From a virus, in the IMG/VR virus record IMGVR_UViG_3300032116_000065, positions 37,319 to 101,318 of that record: a stretch of 64,000 nucleotides of DNA; one strand, 5' to 3'. How positions within the stretch are numbered: the first letter of the stretch is position 1; each line of letters starts with the position of its first letter. A model generated the notes under the pieces. That model saw only the letters and a list, made by a program, of their open reading frames with translations. It made no database searches and was not told where the DNA came from. Position numbers and translations under genes: made by a program. Below, one piece after another: positions 1-8,674 of this stretch.

Positions 1-444
1 ATAACTCCAGGAAATTAACTCATCTTGCGATGCACTTAAACTTCCTGCTGACGTGACCCATGTTGGCTCACCAGAAATTAATAATCCTGGATATAGAATC
101 GCAGTTCCACCATCTTCTGGATTGATCACATAAACAGGATAGGTTCCAGTCGAAAGTGCTGGTGTTGTGAAAGAAATATTGCTTGCACTGATAAACGATT
201 GAGAAGGTACAGCAGCACCGTTCACAAGAACTTGTGCATTGGCAGCGAAACCAGAACCAGTAATATAAACAGTTTGACCACCTGTTGAGTTTGCAGCAGT
301 GTCATTGCTTGGATAGATGAGGCTCTTGACTTTCGGACCACCACTAGCACCAGATTGAATTTGAGTCACAACAGTTGTTTGTAACTGGGTTACACTAATC
401 GTATTCGCTTGAATTGCAGAACCAGGGAGTTTATAGATACTCAT
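1..444 (-). CDS. Tail-fibre/adhesin protein, IPT/TIG domain (partial)
   Basis: Partial gene: the start codon is inside the window and the 3' end lies beyond the left edge. It begins MSIYKLPGSAIQANTISVTQ, the N-terminal pattern shared with three downstream-numbered neighbours (855, 500 and 812 residues), followed by GGPKVKSLIYPSNDTAANS and an IPT/TIG-type Ig fold (GGQTVYITGSGFAANAQVLV). The visible part ends in the segment that, in the 855-residue protein, leads into a putative-Ig domain. The start overlaps the stop of the preceding gene by one base (TAATG). A surface-exposed role in a tail fibre or adhesin is inferred from this domain and from the adjacent fibre genes; the receptor-binding tip is not visible. 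Confidence 0.75.
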   Translation of the reverse strand, partial: MSIYKLPGSAIQANTISVTQLQTTVVTQIQSGASGGPKVKSLIYPSNDTAANSTGGQTVYITGSGFAANAQVLVNGAAVPSQSFISASNISFTTPALSTGTYPVYVINPEDGGTAILYPGLLISGEPTWVTSAGSLSASQDELISWSY

Positions 445-3011
445 TATTTGTCCTTCAACGCAGAAGTTGGCGCTGTGAAGTTTGATGTGTAGCGAGCATA
501 GCCTTTGGTGATGCGAAGATCGTCTAAGAATCCATTTAATGATCTAGTATTACTTGCATCTGAAGCGCCTATGACAGAATAATTTGTGCCACCATTATAT
601 GCATTTGTGTTTGTTGCAGTTGATCCAATTTGAACGCCGTCTACAAATGCTCTTAGTGAACTTCCTGATCTGCACCATGCAATGTGATACCAAGTATTAA
701 TACTTGGCGACCATGAAAAGTTACTATCGAATGCTGTGTTGTATCTGCCGATAACTAAACCTACACCAGTTCTGTAAAGAATATCATAGGCTCCTGTTGT
801 GCCATCAGATCCCAATATTGCTTGATCTGCGCCAACGGTATTGAAGCGCACCCAAGTTTCAACTGTGAAATCGCCAGATCCAAAATTTAATAGAGTTGCA
901 TTCTTGGTTATCTTGATATAATCACCAGTACCATCAAACGAAATAGAACCAGTACCATACTTAAATTGCGCAGTGCTAACTTTGGCATCACCGACTGTTT
1001 CAATTACATTCTTCGCTGTTTGGTCGAAGATGCCAGCGTTGGTGAAGTTGAGAAGTAAAGATGTATTAGCAATGTTTGTTGGTGGTGCTGTTGGTGGAGT
1101 AAACGCAGAAGTATAAACAGCAGTACCTTTCACAATTCGAAGACCTGACAGGTATCCATTTAGAGGATTAACTCCCGCAGATGGTCCTGCGCCCACACCT
1201 AAATTAGAGGCACTATTCATTAAAGTCGTTGAGTTAGTGACAGTTGTAATCAAACTGCCATTCGTGAATAATCGTATCGAACTTCCACTTCTCGTTAATG
1301 CAATATGAAACCATTGACCTGTTGCCATTGTTCCAAAAGAACTGCCGCTCAAAACATCCCATGTAGATCCAGAACTAGCGTATGCTATGAGACTACCTGA
1401 CGACAGGAAAATCAGATAGGGACTGATAGCTGCAGCATTCCATCCTTTATCAACAACAATTTGTGTGCCTGATACAGAATTGAAATATACCCAAAATTCA
1501 ATAGTAAAATCAGTAAATGATTCTAATGCGACATTATCTGGTACTGACAGATAATCTCCAGTCCCATCAAAATACCCACCACCACCCACATTTGCTGTTG
1601 AATACTCAGCAGTTGGAGCAAATGGAGACCATGCTTGAATAGAAGTATCACCATTGCGTGTGATTGTGAAGTTGTTATTGCTATTGTCTATAAATCGATT
1701 TGATTGCAGTGTAAGTAATGCCGTATTGGCATCTGAAGTAAATTGTGTTGTTGATGGTGTGAAATTGGCTGTATATCTTGCACTATTTGAAACTCTTAAA
1801 TTAGAAATATATCCTGGCCAATTTTCAGTAGTGCCTGAAGTCCAAGAACCAATATATCCCGTTGATCCACTAAATCCTACATTGGTTGTTGTATCTAAAA
1901 CCTTTGTTCCACCAATAAAACCAAACACATTAGAAGATTGTCGAACAACTGCCACGTGAACCCATGTATTTTGAACTAGATTAGTTGCAGCTGTTGCTGC
2001 AGAAAAACCATAAAAACGAAGTTTTCCTGCATCTAATAACATTCCTAAACTAGTACTGGTTACAAAAATATCATGAAAACCAGAGTGATTTCCTGTGTAA
2101 TATACCCATGCTTCAATTGTTAATGGTCCAGTTCCTATAGAAGATAATGTTGATCCAGGACTATAAGTTAGATAGTCTCCAGTTCCATCAAAATATCCAC
2201 TCCATCCAGTTTGACTAAATGGACTAAATGTTCCTTGAGTTGCATTACCGTTTCTAGTAATAGTGAAGTTATTATTCGAAGAATCCAAGAATGTATGATT
2301 GTTTTGATTATTCGTTCCGTCAGCATGAATCAATAAAACATTATTCGCAAACAACACACCTTCGCCTGTTGATGTTGTAACAGTAAATTGTCTTGTAGAA
2401 TCTTGATTCTGTGCATCGGTTGCGACAACACTAAATGTATAGGTTGTTGTATTGCCTGATGGAGATGTGATTGTTCCACTGATCAATCCATTTGCAGCAA
2501 GAGAAACTCCTGTTGGTAGTGAACTCCCAGCAGCAAGAGCATAAGTGATTGGAGCATCACCAGTTGCAGATAGAGAATAACTCCATGCGCTGAGTTCATC
2601 TTGCGATTCACTCAAACTTCCAGCAGCAGTCGCCCATGCAGGCTCAGCAGAAGAAATATAACCTGGAACAAAAATTGCAGTTGCACCAGAGTCTGTGTTG
2701 ATCACATAAACTGGATAAATGCCTGCGGATAATGCTGGTGTTGTGAAAGAAATATTGCTTGCGCTGATGAATGACTTTGAAGGAACGGCATTACCGTTGA
2801 TATAAATGGCATTATTTGTTTCGAAACCAGCACCGTTGATATAAACAGTTTGACCACCGACAGTGTTACCTGCTGTGTCATTTCCAGGATAGATCAAACT
2901 AGAGACGCGAGGTCCACCACCCGCAGAGATCTGATTCACCACAATTGTCGACAACTGCGTTGTTGTAATCGTATTTGCTACAATTGCTGTTCCTGGTAAT
3001 TTTTCTGCCAT
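444..3011 (-). CDS. Adhesin with IPT/TIG, putative-Ig and three LamG-like lectin domains
   Basis: An 855-residue fibre protein. Order: conserved N-terminus (MAEKLPGTAIVANTITTTQL, probably the attachment end because it is the part shared with paralogues), IPT/TIG fold at about residues 35-115, putative-Ig (He_PIG-like: SLPTGVSLAANGLISGTI) at about 140-215, then three concanavalin A/LamG-like sandwiches, each starting with (Y/S)FDGTGDY and containing TIEAWVYY, TIEFWVYF or TVETWVRF. LamG-type domains usually bind glycans or protein ligands, so the C-terminal half is the likely receptor-binding part (inference). It follows the 33-residue minigene and has no visible enzymatic motif. Confidence 0.85.
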   Translation of the reverse strand: MAEKLPGTAIVANTITTTQLSTIVVNQISAGGGPRVSSLIYPGNDTAGNTVGGQTVYINGAGFETNNAIYINGNAVPSKSFISASNISFTTPALSAGIYPVYVINTDSGATAIFVPGYISSAEPAWATAAGSLSESQDELSAWSYSLSATGDAPITYALAAGSSLPTGVSLAANGLISGTITSPSGNTTTYTFSVVATDAQNQDSTRQFTVTTSTGEGVLFANNVLLIHADGTNNQNNHTFLDSSNNNFTITRNGNATQGTFSPFSQTGWSGYFDGTGDYLTYSPGSTLSSIGTGPLTIEAWVYYTGNHSGFHDIFVTSTSLGMLLDAGKLRFYGFSAATAATNLVQNTWVHVAVVRQSSNVFGFIGGTKVLDTTTNVGFSGSTGYIGSWTSGTTENWPGYISNLRVSNSARYTANFTPSTTQFTSDANTALLTLQSNRFIDNSNNNFTITRNGDTSIQAWSPFAPTAEYSTANVGGGGYFDGTGDYLSVPDNVALESFTDFTIEFWVYFNSVSGTQIVVDKGWNAAAISPYLIFLSSGSLIAYASSGSTWDVLSGSSFGTMATGQWFHIALTRSGSSIRLFTNGSLITTVTNSTTLMNSASNLGVGAGPSAGVNPLNGYLSGLRIVKGTAVYTSAFTPPTAPPTNIANTSLLLNFTNAGIFDQTAKNVIETVGDAKVSTAQFKYGTGSISFDGTGDYIKITKNATLLNFGSGDFTVETWVRFNTVGADQAILGSDGTTGAYDILYRTGVGLVIGRYNTAFDSNFSWSPSINTWYHIAWCRSGSSLRAFVDGVQIGSTATNTNAYNGGTNYSVIGASDASNTRSLNGFLDDLRITKGYARYTSNFTAPTSALKDK

Positions 3012-3023
3012 TTTCTTTTCCGA

Positions 3024-3125
3024 TTATCCGTTAAGTTTGGTAATAATAATACCAGAGCCGCCAGATCCACCATAAGAGGCGAAAGAAGCATCACCATCTG
3101 CACCGCCTTTTAGTTTTCTTGCCAT
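3024..3125 (-). CDS. 33-residue glycine-rich fibre remnant or minigene
   Basis: A very short reading frame: MARKLKGGADGDAS at the N-terminus and GGSGGSGIIITKLNG at the C-terminus. The end matches the last residues of the large glycine-rich fibres (GGSGIVILKLN in the 566- and 570-residue proteins), while the start resembles the MA-KL-G opening of the IPT/TIG family. It looks like a paralogue from which the whole middle was deleted. The frame is intact and sits between two genes with conventional spacing. It could be translated as a small protein or be a recombination scar. Confidence 0.5.
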   Translation of the reverse strand: MARKLKGGADGDASFASYGGSGGSGIIITKLNG

Positions 3126-3129
3126 TTAT

Positions 3130-3744
3130 TTAGTTATAGATCTGCCCCACCTCGAGAGCAGTTAGATTCTCTTCCGAACCTATTAATCCTTTTGCAAAAG
3201 TATTAAACGAAAGACTGACACGAGTTTGTTCGGCTTGTACTACATTTACTGAGTGTCTTAGCGAGGAAGGAAAAATCACTAATCTTCCTTGAGTGGCTTC
3301 TAACCACCAAGTTTTTGAATTGTAGAGATTGAAATTATCTGTCGGAAAGGAAATCTGATCATAATGATTTTTTTCAAAGTAAATTCGATCTTTTGAATTA
3401 TCTGTTTGCACATAGAAAACACCAGAAAGAAATGAGTTTGGATGCTCATGTGCATGATGCCATTGCCCTGGTTTACTATAATTAACCCAAGACTGCGTGA
3501 TATACAAATTTACATCTTTTGATGGTGCAACAACTTCCTGAAAATAGGTATCAATGGAAGTCTGAATAAAAGCGCGGAGATCTTTAAGTTCTTCTTTTCG
3601 AAGAATAAATCTATCCGCGCTTGTTGTATTGCCCATGTTGGGCTTCATTTCAAGATCTAATAGAGCACCTTTCTCAATTTCAGTTAAATCTCGACCCAGA
3701 TGAAACATTCCAACCGCAGTCGGAAATAATGATATAATTTGCAT
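3130..3744 (-). CDS. 2OG-Fe(II) oxygenase (first copy)
   Basis: A 204-residue protein of the double-stranded beta-helix dioxygenases that use 2-oxoglutarate, O2 and Fe(II). The metal and cosubstrate pattern is visible: HEHPNSFLSGVFYV (His99 and His101), then IFPSSLRHSV (His164) and RVSLSFN (Arg175, the usual 2-oxoglutarate anchor). It resembles the phage and marine-bacterial putative 2OG-Fe(II) oxygenase family (PF13759-like). The substrate is unknown. It lies inside the tail-fibre block, and a second copy is at 6597-7169. Hydroxylation of a fibre protein is a tempting inference (see findings); action on a small molecule or nucleic acid is equally open. Confidence 0.85.
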   Translation of the reverse strand: MQIISLFPTAVGMFHLGRDLTEIEKGALLDLEMKPNMGNTTSADRFILRKEELKDLRAFIQTSIDTYFQEVVAPSKDVNLYITQSWVNYSKPGQWHHAHEHPNSFLSGVFYVQTDNSKDRIYFEKNHYDQISFPTDNFNLYNSKTWWLEATQGRLVIFPSSLRHSVNVVQAEQTRVSLSFNTFAKGLIGSEENLTALEVGQIYN

Positions 3745-3769
3745 AATATAACTCCATGATTAAAATAGA

Positions 3770-4138
3770 TCAAGCTGGAACAGAATCCTCTTCCCAAGAA
3801 AGAGTTGACTCGTTCCAAATATATGCTTTCCCATCATCTGGCTTTGCAACTGGTGCTTCCCAATCCGCTGTCGTGTTATTCAACGTCCAAGATACAAATG
3901 GTTTTGGTGGAACAAATGCATCGAGTTCTGCATTGTATGCAAAACCGATACCAGCATAACGCTTGCGCATATTTCCGTTGTAAGAAGTTTGCTTCCATGT
4001 GCCGCCAAGTAGACGTTCACAGAATGCTGCACCGATGTGTTCTTTCTCAACACCGTGCGCATCAGATGTGTCATCATTACCGACAACAATAACTCTCTTT
4101 ACAACATTATTTTCATCTAACTCTGCAAAGTGTGCCAT
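3770..4138 (-). CDS. Conserved phage hypothetical protein, tail-associated
   Basis: A 122-residue protein beginning MAHFAELDENNVVKRVIVV and rich in Trp/Tyr in its second half (RKRYAGIGFAYN, FVPPKPFVSWTLN). I recognise this as a type of protein found repeatedly in marine T4-like phages next to fibre genes, with no assigned function. The hydrophilic composition, lack of signal or membrane segment and fibre-block context suggest a small structural or fibre-assembly role (inference). Confidence 0.75.
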   Translation of the reverse strand: MAHFAELDENNVVKRVIVVGNDDTSDAHGVEKEHIGAAFCERLLGGTWKQTSYNGNMRKRYAGIGFAYNAELDAFVPPKPFVSWTLNNTTADWEAPVAKPDDGKAYIWNESTLSWEEDSVPA

Positions 4139-4144
4139 ATTACA

Positions 4145-4426
4145 TTACTCCTTAGATTTGTACTCGTTCACTTCTTCGAAATCTTCAGACTCAAAAACGC
4201 CTGTGATTTCCTGAATTTGTTTTTTCGTCCAGATTGTATTTATTGAATCTTCAAACTGCTTAATCTTTTCCATCGTATCATCTATTTCTTCCCACGTTGG
4301 CTGCGGTCTCTCGTCTTCCCAAATTGTTATATCACGATTGCTGATTTCCCAACGAGCACCTGGACGAAGTAGGTGCATTGCTGTGTTGATTCCATATAAC
4401 TGATATATTTTTACTTCTTCATTCAT
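4145..4426 (-). CDS. Small acidic hypothetical protein, possible tail-assembly chaperone
   Basis: A 93-residue acidic protein. It contains LLRPGARWEISNRDITIWED followed by RPQPTWEEIDDTMEKI, an arrangement (short beta segment, Trp, then P-T-x-E-E helix) seen in small phage tail-fibre assembly chaperones and related hypothetical proteins. Assignment to that role is tentative. Located 6 nt upstream of the previous gene in the same transcription direction. Confidence 0.65.
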   Translation of the reverse strand: MNEEVKIYQLYGINTAMHLLRPGARWEISNRDITIWEDERPQPTWEEIDDTMEKIKQFEDSINTIWTKKQIQEITGVFESEDFEEVNEYKSKE

Positions 4427-4441
4427 AAAGTCACTCCAAGT

Positions 4442-6067
4442 TTACGGATTAAATTTTAAAATTACAATACCAGAAGACCCTCTACCTGCGGGATTTCCAC
4501 CGCCGCCACCGCCACCAAGATTGTCAATTGCATTATTTCCTGCTGTTGTTGGTGCTGCTGGTCCTGCTCCACCATCTCCACCACCTGATGGTCCTCCTAT
4601 TGCTCTCGGTAGAGCACCTGTGTGTCCACCACCACCACCACCAAAGTACACATTGTACAATGTGCCACCTGCAATAAATGGACAAATAATGCCAATTCCA
4701 CCATTACCTGTTGCAGTTGGTGTTGCTGGGCTTGTGCTACCACCCACAGCGCCAGCGCCACCGCCTCCACCACCAGGATTTGGTCCACCAGTCGCATTGC
4801 CACCATTGTTTCCTTGTGATGGATAAACTGACGGAATATTTCCAGATCCTGCACTGGCTGTTGGTCCACCTGCTGTTCTTCCACCGCCGCTTCCACCTGA
4901 ACCACCTTGACCACGAGCATCGTTTGGAGTTCCTCCAGGTTGTCCAGGTGTTCCACCAGCACCACCGCCAGCAGAGGTAATAGTCCCAAATACACTATTT
5001 GTACCACTTGCACCTGAACCAGTGTCATATGGTGTTGCTGGATATCCTCCAGCTCCGCCAGCACCAATAGTAATTGTATAAGCATTGCCAGCAGTTAGTG
5101 GGTAATTAGAACCGAATCTAACACCACCAGCACCGCCACCACCGCCATACCAACCGCCTCCACCGCCGCCAGCAACAACAAAATAATCGCAACTTGTGAT
5201 ACCAGTCGGACCAATAAATGAACTTGTGTTTACAAAAGCAACAACGCCTGTTCTTGACATAGAATATCTGAGAATAACAGTTCCAGAACCACCAGAACCA
5301 CCAGCTGAACCACCATTCGGACCATACCCACCGCCGCCTCCGCCTCCGCCAAAGTTGGCAGTACCAGAACCACCTGGATATCCTGCTCCACCGCCAGGAG
5401 AAATTCCACCTTGACTTCCTGCGTTTGGATCTAGTGGAGTTCCGCCACCACCAGCACCATATCCACGCGCAGTACCAGTGATTGATGACATTGCATTTTG
5501 TCCATTCGGACCGCCAGCACCACCACCACGACCTGTGCCTGGTGTTGCACTATATCCTTGTGCTGGACTATAAACGTTTGGTAGATTTCCTAATCCAGCA
5601 GGTGCGCCGCCAGAACCACCATTTTGTGGACCAGGTGCACCTGCGCCTCCACCATCTGTTTGTATTCCACCAGGAGTTGCAGGTGAGATACCAAAAAATG
5701 ATGATGATCCAATGCTCCCGCCTCCACCACCCGCACCAATTGTAATAGTGTACAGATTATTTGCTGTAACTGCGTATCCAGACCCTACTCTAAATCCACC
5801 ACCGCCAGCACCAAATCCTGGGTTAAGATATGCACCTGCGCCACCACCACCACCGCCAGCAAGAACTAGATACTCGACAGTAGTAACACCATCTGGGCAA
5901 CGCCACACAGATGATGAATTAAAATTTTGCACTACAGTTATTGCAGTAGAATCTGTGATGTATCCATATGTGCGAAAGAATGTGATATCATCAAGTGACC
6001 AAATACCTGCAACGTTTGCTGCAGTGGAACTAGCAATTCTTCTTGCGCCAATAAAACGTGTTGTCAT
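4442..6067 (-). CDS. Glycine-rich tail fibre/adhesin with two glycine-rich domains
   Basis: A 541-residue protein starting MTTRFIGARRIASSTA. Two copies of a module follow: a beta opening (VVQNFNSSSVWRCPDGVTTV, then VEYLVLAGGGGGG), a long Gly/Ser/Pro-rich stretch with G3-G6 runs, and a closing beta strand (SGTVILRY in the first copy, SGIVILKFNP at the C-terminus). This is the glycine-rich phage domain resembling PF21722. By analogy with phage adhesins whose glycine runs form polyglycine II helix sandwiches, it is likely to be a variable receptor-binding tip (inference). Its stop overlaps nothing; its start overlaps the stop of the 108-residue gene by four bases (ATGA). Confidence 0.85.
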   Translation of the reverse strand: MTTRFIGARRIASSTAANVAGIWSLDDITFFRTYGYITDSTAITVVQNFNSSSVWRCPDGVTTVEYLVLAGGGGGGAGAYLNPGFGAGGGGFRVGSGYAVTANNLYTITIGAGGGGGSIGSSSFFGISPATPGGIQTDGGGAGAPGPQNGGSGGAPAGLGNLPNVYSPAQGYSATPGTGRGGGAGGPNGQNAMSSITGTARGYGAGGGGTPLDPNAGSQGGISPGGGAGYPGGSGTANFGGGGGGGGYGPNGGSAGGSGGSGTVILRYSMSRTGVVAFVNTSSFIGPTGITSCDYFVVAGGGGGGWYGGGGGAGGVRFGSNYPLTAGNAYTITIGAGGAGGYPATPYDTGSGASGTNSVFGTITSAGGGAGGTPGQPGGTPNDARGQGGSGGSGGGRTAGGPTASAGSGNIPSVYPSQGNNGGNATGGPNPGGGGGGAGAVGGSTSPATPTATGNGGIGIICPFIAGGTLYNVYFGGGGGGHTGALPRAIGGPSGGGDGGAGPAAPTTAGNNAIDNLGGGGGGGNPAGRGSSGIVILKFNP

Positions 6068-6390
6068 GTCATTTCCAAAATGCTTACTGTAACATCTAGA
6101 TGATTATTTGAAGAAGCAGTTCCAAAAATATAATCATTTGCTTCTAAAACTAATTTACCTGTCAAAAAGGTTGTTGCTGCATCTGCAGGAACAGGAACAG
6201 TATATACTAGAGCCTTTGCTGCTGCTTCACTAGAATCATAAACGTACATAGTTACGTCGGCAGAGTTAGCACCATCTTTGTTTGCAATTTGTCCCATGAT
6301 AACAATAGATGTTGCATTCGCAGGACAAACATAAACATTAGCATTAGCTGTTGTTAGTGATGCTGCTCGTAACTTAAATACTTGTGCCAT
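6064..6390 (-). CDS. Hypothetical virion-like protein, beta-rich
   Basis: A 108-residue protein (MAQVFKLRAASLTTANANVY) with alternating beta-strand pattern and no membrane segment. It resembles the 110-residue protein at 18897-19229 in length and plan: both have an N-terminal TTANANVY / TTANVYTVP strand, an ATSIVIMGQIANKDGANSADV-like middle and a C-terminal beta strand. Each copy directly precedes a glycine-rich fibre gene in transcription order. It may be a small fibre-associated or baseplate-side protein. Function unknown. Confidence 0.7.
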   Translation of the reverse strand: MAQVFKLRAASLTTANANVYVCPANATSIVIMGQIANKDGANSADVTMYVYDSSEAAAKALVYTVPVPADAATTFLTGKLVLEANDYIFGTASSNNHLDVTVSILEMT

Positions 6391-6402
6391 TTTATTCTCC
6401 GA

Positions 6403-6594
6403 TTAGGATAATGCAATCACTAAACCAAGAGAAACACCACTTTCTGCTGCTGTTGTTGCGCTATTTGCTTGAGCATAAGCCGCATTTGCAGTTGCAAGAG
6501 CAGCATAAACTTGCGCCCATGTTGCAGAGTTCATCTGAGTGTCGGTAATAGTATTTGATGCAATTGCATCGCCAGGTAATAGATTGATTGCCAT
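6403..6594 (-). CDS. Short fibre-like protein with alanine heptad segment
   Basis: A 63-residue protein: N-terminus MAINLLPGDAIASNTITDTQ is the IPT/TIG-family opening, but it is followed only by a short alanine-rich heptad stretch (ANAAYAQANSATTAAES) like that of the 837-residue fibre, then a hydrophobic tail. It looks like a truncated or recombined fibre start, similar in spirit to the 33-residue minigene. A real small protein is possible because the frame has normal spacing to both neighbours. Confidence 0.6.
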   Translation of the reverse strand: MAINLLPGDAIASNTITDTQMNSATWAQVYAALATANAAYAQANSATTAAESGVSLGLVIALS

Positions 6595-6596
6595 TT

Positions 6597-7169
6597 TTAA
6601 CCTACATTAAAACTTAAACTAATTCTTTCCGTTTTAGTCGGTAGAGTTCGGTGCAACATATGACTCATAAAGACCATTCCTCTACCCACATTGCTATTTA
6701 TTTCTACGTTATGGCAGTTATTTAAATTATATTCTGTATAATTCGGAAGTTTTGGTTGCATAAAATGCCATGGTGCTTGGAAAACAAAATCTTTTTCTTC
6801 TGAACTTTGCAGCCAAAATACCCCAGAAATCATAGAATCATGATGATTATGTAAATCTTGATAACCACCTTCTTCATATAGATTTAACCAACTATCTAAA
6901 ATACTCAATTTAGAACAATCGATTTTCATTTGTTCGCAATAAACATAAACAAGATTACCAAGAAATTGCTTAATCCCTGAAAATTCTGACAATTCTAAAA
7001 TATCACTTTTAGTTCGAACCGTGCTTATACATTTACTATGAAATGGTGTTTCTGCATTTTTTAATAATATTTCTTTAGAAATAGAAATTAAATTTTCTGT
7101 AATTAAACCTCTTTCTTCTTTAAACATAACATTACAAGGAAAAAGCATCAACATATTAAAATCATTCAT
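6597..7169 (-). CDS. 2OG-Fe(II) oxygenase (second copy)
   Basis: A 190-residue relative of the oxygenase at 3130-3744. Visible motifs: DLHNHHDSMISGVFWL (His107 and His109 as probable metal ligands), VFMSHMLHRTLP (His173) and ERISLSFNVG (Arg182). I chose the ATG at 7169 (MNDFNMLMLF): it lies directly after the stop of the 500-residue gene, whereas longer starts would run 140 nt into that gene in another frame and add residues unlike the family. Substrate unknown. Sequence similarity to the first copy is limited outside the motifs, so it is an old duplication or an independent acquisition. Confidence 0.82.
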   Translation of the reverse strand: MNDFNMLMLFPCNVMFKEERGLITENLISISKEILLKNAETPFHSKCISTVRTKSDILELSEFSGIKQFLGNLVYVYCEQMKIDCSKLSILDSWLNLYEEGGYQDLHNHHDSMISGVFWLQSSEEKDFVFQAPWHFMQPKLPNYTEYNLNNCHNVEINSNVGRGMVFMSHMLHRTLPTKTERISLSFNVG

Positions 7170-7170
7170 A

Positions 7171-8673
7171 TCAAAGTCCTGTAATAATAATCGCTCCATT
7201 ATTTCCTGATGCAGTACCAAGACCGCCATTACCAAACGTAGAAAGGAAGTTTGGTGATGTATTTGGACTCCATCGATAATTCGCTTGTTGCGTATTTCCG
7301 CTCGTGACAACGTTAGTATTTATGTACCCCGAACCGCCGCCTCCACCGAAGCCGCCAGCATCACCGCCACCTTCACCGCCACCCCAGTAACCACCACCGC
7401 CACCACCAGATCCCTGATCCCCACCGTTGTATGTACCGATACCACCATTACCAAACCCAACACCACCAGCGGCTGCTGGAGAACCTGTATTACCACCACC
7501 ACCATTTCTTCCTGATCCAGAAGCGCCAGTGCGGCGACCACCATTACCACCCGCTCCAGCAGCGGATTGTGTTCCACCATAACCACCTGCTCCCACACTG
7601 AGAGCGTTTTGGCCAGTTGTGCCACCTCCACCACCACCGCCTCTAGCCTCTGCTGGACCACCACCTGCAGAACCGCCACCACCACCAGCGACAATAATTG
7701 CAGTTGAGTTTGATTTAAATTCGATACCAGAGCCAGCACCAGCACCAGATGCTGCACGACCAGAAGGAGTGCTGGCGCCAGCAGAGCCAACAACTACATT
7801 ATACTGAACTCCACTCTTAAAGGCAATTATTCCTGTTGAGTATCCACCGCCACCACCAGTTCCACTACCATATCCACCACCACCCGCGCCCCAAACTTGA
7901 ACATTGGCGCTGAAGTCGCCAAGAGGGGTGATTGTATACGCACCGTTTGTTGTAAGATTAAGCGTTGAGCCTGTTGTAAGAGCGATATTGCTTTGACCAT
8001 TTACAGCAGGAGAAATCGAGAATGTGAACAAAATTCCAGTATAAGAGAATGCTCTTTCTGAATTTTGATTTTCTTGGTCGGTTGCGACAACAGAGAAATT
8101 GTAAGTTGTCTCTGCTCCTGGTGGAGAAGTTAATGTTCCACTAATTAATCCATTAGAAGCAAGACTTGTTCCTGCTGGTAGTGAACTTCCATTAGCCAGA
8201 GTATATGTGATTGTTGAGTCGGATATCGCTTCAAGTTGTTTGTTCATTCCAGCACTAACGACAAATTGACCTAATGATGATGAAGTTACCCATGCTGGAT
8301 CGCCAGATACTTGAAATCTTGGGAATGTTCCAACACCACCATCAGAATTCACAACATATAATTGATAAAGACCCTGAGTCAACGCAGGAGTTGTAAACGA
8401 GAGTGAGTTTGCATTTGCTCTAGAAACTGTTGGTGCTTCTGTTCCGCCAGAAATGGAGCCAATAAAAACTTTGACATTTGGATTAAATCCTGTTCCAGTG
8501 ACAGTGATTGTTTGTGCACCAACAGAATTAGCAGCAGTATCGTCACCAGGATAACCAACAGAAATAACTTTTGGTCCACCACCTGCTTGAATGACAGCAC
8601 TTACGTCATTTGCAAGTTTTGCTACAGTGACGGATCCAGGTACAATTGCTGTTCCAACTAATTTACCAGCCAT
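7171..8673 (-). CDS. Adhesin with IPT/TIG, putative-Ig and one glycine-rich domain
   Basis: A 500-residue paralogue: MAGKLVGTAIVPGSVTVAKL, then GGGPKVISVGYPGDDTAANS and an IPT/TIG fold (about 35-125), a putative-Ig segment (SLPAGTSLASNGLISGTL, about 150-215), then a single glycine-rich domain (about 240-500) ending NNGAIIITGL. The C-terminal domain replaces the LamG-like domains of the 855-residue paralogue while the N-terminal half is kept, the pattern expected for tip swapping in fibre genes. Start ATG is one base from the stop of the next gene. Confidence 0.83.
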   Translation of the reverse strand: MAGKLVGTAIVPGSVTVAKLANDVSAVIQAGGGPKVISVGYPGDDTAANSVGAQTITVTGTGFNPNVKVFIGSISGGTEAPTVSRANANSLSFTTPALTQGLYQLYVVNSDGGVGTFPRFQVSGDPAWVTSSSLGQFVVSAGMNKQLEAISDSTITYTLANGSSLPAGTSLASNGLISGTLTSPPGAETTYNFSVVATDQENQNSERAFSYTGILFTFSISPAVNGQSNIALTTGSTLNLTTNGAYTITPLGDFSANVQVWGAGGGGYGSGTGGGGGYSTGIIAFKSGVQYNVVVGSAGASTPSGRAASGAGAGSGIEFKSNSTAIIVAGGGGGSAGGGPAEARGGGGGGGTTGQNALSVGAGGYGGTQSAAGAGGNGGRRTGASGSGRNGGGGNTGSPAAAGGVGFGNGGIGTYNGGDQGSGGGGGGYWGGGEGGGDAGGFGGGGGSGYINTNVVTSGNTQQANYRWSPNTSPNFLSTFGNGGLGTASGNNGAIIITGL

Positions 8674-8674
8674 T

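Noticed and set aside
3126-3134. CTAAATA box in front of the 33-residue gene as a late promoter
   Set aside because: It overlaps the ATG region, leaving no room for a transcript start before the gene; it is explained by the stop codon and AT-rich context.
7170-7310. Longer start for the second oxygenase (237 residues)
   Set aside because: The extra N-terminal part overlaps 140 nt of the 500-residue adhesin in another frame, and the start at 7169 lies directly after that gene's stop.
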